Shown one piece after another: positions 63,886-64,000 of a DNA stretch of 64,000 bases (its first letter is position 1; each line of letters opens with the position of its first letter). Made by a program: the position numbers and the translations under genes. The notes beneath the pieces are model-generated. The model was not told the origin of the DNA. It searched no databases and saw nothing but the letters and a program-made list of their open reading frames with translations. Source of the stretch: Streptomyces sp. TS71-3 (GTDB lineage: Bacteria > Actinomycetota > Actinomycetes > Streptomycetales > Streptomycetaceae). Where the stretch lies: contig NZ_BNEL01000003.1 in the NCBI RefSeq assembly GCF_018327685.1, forward strand, positions 3,100,001-3,164,000. The letters are read 5' to 3'.

Positions 63886-64000
63886 ATGCTGCGCGTACTG
63901 GCCGTGGACGACGAGGAGCCCGCGCTCGCGGAGCTGATGTACCTGCTGCGGGCCGACGCCCGGGTCGGCCAGGTCGAGGGGGCCACCGACGCCACCGGCG
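63886..64000 (+). CDS. Response regulator, N-terminus (partial)
   Basis: The first 38 residues are visible (MLRVLAVDDEEPALAELMYLLRADARVGQVEG), running off the window. VDDEEP is the receiver acidic pocket; the style and start match LytTR-type response regulators. ATG 63886. The output domain cannot be seen, so LytTR assignment is inference. Confidence 0.75.
   Translation, partial: MLRVLAVDDEEPALAELMYLLRADARVGQVEGATDATG

Overview
The window is GC-rich chromosomal DNA with the codon bias, frequent GTG starts, purine-rich ribosome binding sites and strong hairpin terminators of a Streptomyces-type actinobacterium. Family markers agree: a Streptomyces subtilisin inhibitor, an Rpf-LysM-M23 cell-wall hydrolase, a SpoIIE-type PP2C phosphatase, many TetR/GntR regulators and Tat-exported proteins. 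I see no rRNA, tRNA, IS element, prophage or CRISPR array. The species cannot be named from the window alone. All identifications rest on reading motifs; no database search was run.

Layout. 1-6.7 kb: a partial GT2 glycosyltransferase with fused receiver- and GGDEF-like domains, a subtilisin inhibitor, an APC permease and an unknown helical protein, all on the minus strand. 7-11 kb: a three-gene coupled operon of an FGGY kinase and two flavoproteins, resembling a glycerol-type kinase/dehydrogenase module. 11-13.5 kb: a crotonase, then an ArsR regulator divergent from a quinone-oxidoreductase-like MDR enzyme across a large palindrome. 13.5-19.2 kb: XdhC divergent from a three-subunit molybdenum hydroxylase of PaoABC type plus a TetR. 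19.6-22.1 kb: a Tat-exported PGRP amidase, a TagC-like beta-propeller protein and a GNAT. 22.5-27.1 kb: a POT transporter missing both family signatures, an 18-codon ORF, a secreted M6-type protease and a Tat-exported acetoacetate-decarboxylase-like protein. 27.2-30 kb: SDR plus TetX-like monooxygenase, with a divergent TetR.

30.5-37.6 kb: a HyuA/HyuB hydantoinase-oxoprolinase pair, an amidohydrolase, an MFS transporter and panD. 37.7-42.7 kb: a proline-rich peptide, 6-phosphogluconate dehydrogenase, the Rpf-LysM-M23 hydrolase with a structured leader, and an EamA-like transporter. 43.1-46.4 kb: an unusual zinc-ribbon SDR lacking the catalytic Tyr, a 60-aa acidic peptide and a flavodoxin-fold protein; this is the least familiar group. 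46.8-59 kb: GH38 alpha-mannosidase, then a FadR/GntR regulator divergent from an eight-gene, mostly translationally coupled operon for uptake and non-phosphorylative degradation of L-fucose (ABC transporter, aldose dehydrogenase, lactonase, L-fuconate dehydratase, SDR, mutarotase). Two TnGTnnnACnA-type half-palindromic sites lie in the divergent promoter. 59.2-64 kb: an LMF1-like membrane protein, a PAS-GAF-PP2C-HATPase phosphatase, an Fpg/Nei glycosylase and the start of a response regulator.

The transport and degradation genes suggest a saprophyte using glycans, peptides and cyclic amides; many catabolic units sit next to their own divergent regulator.
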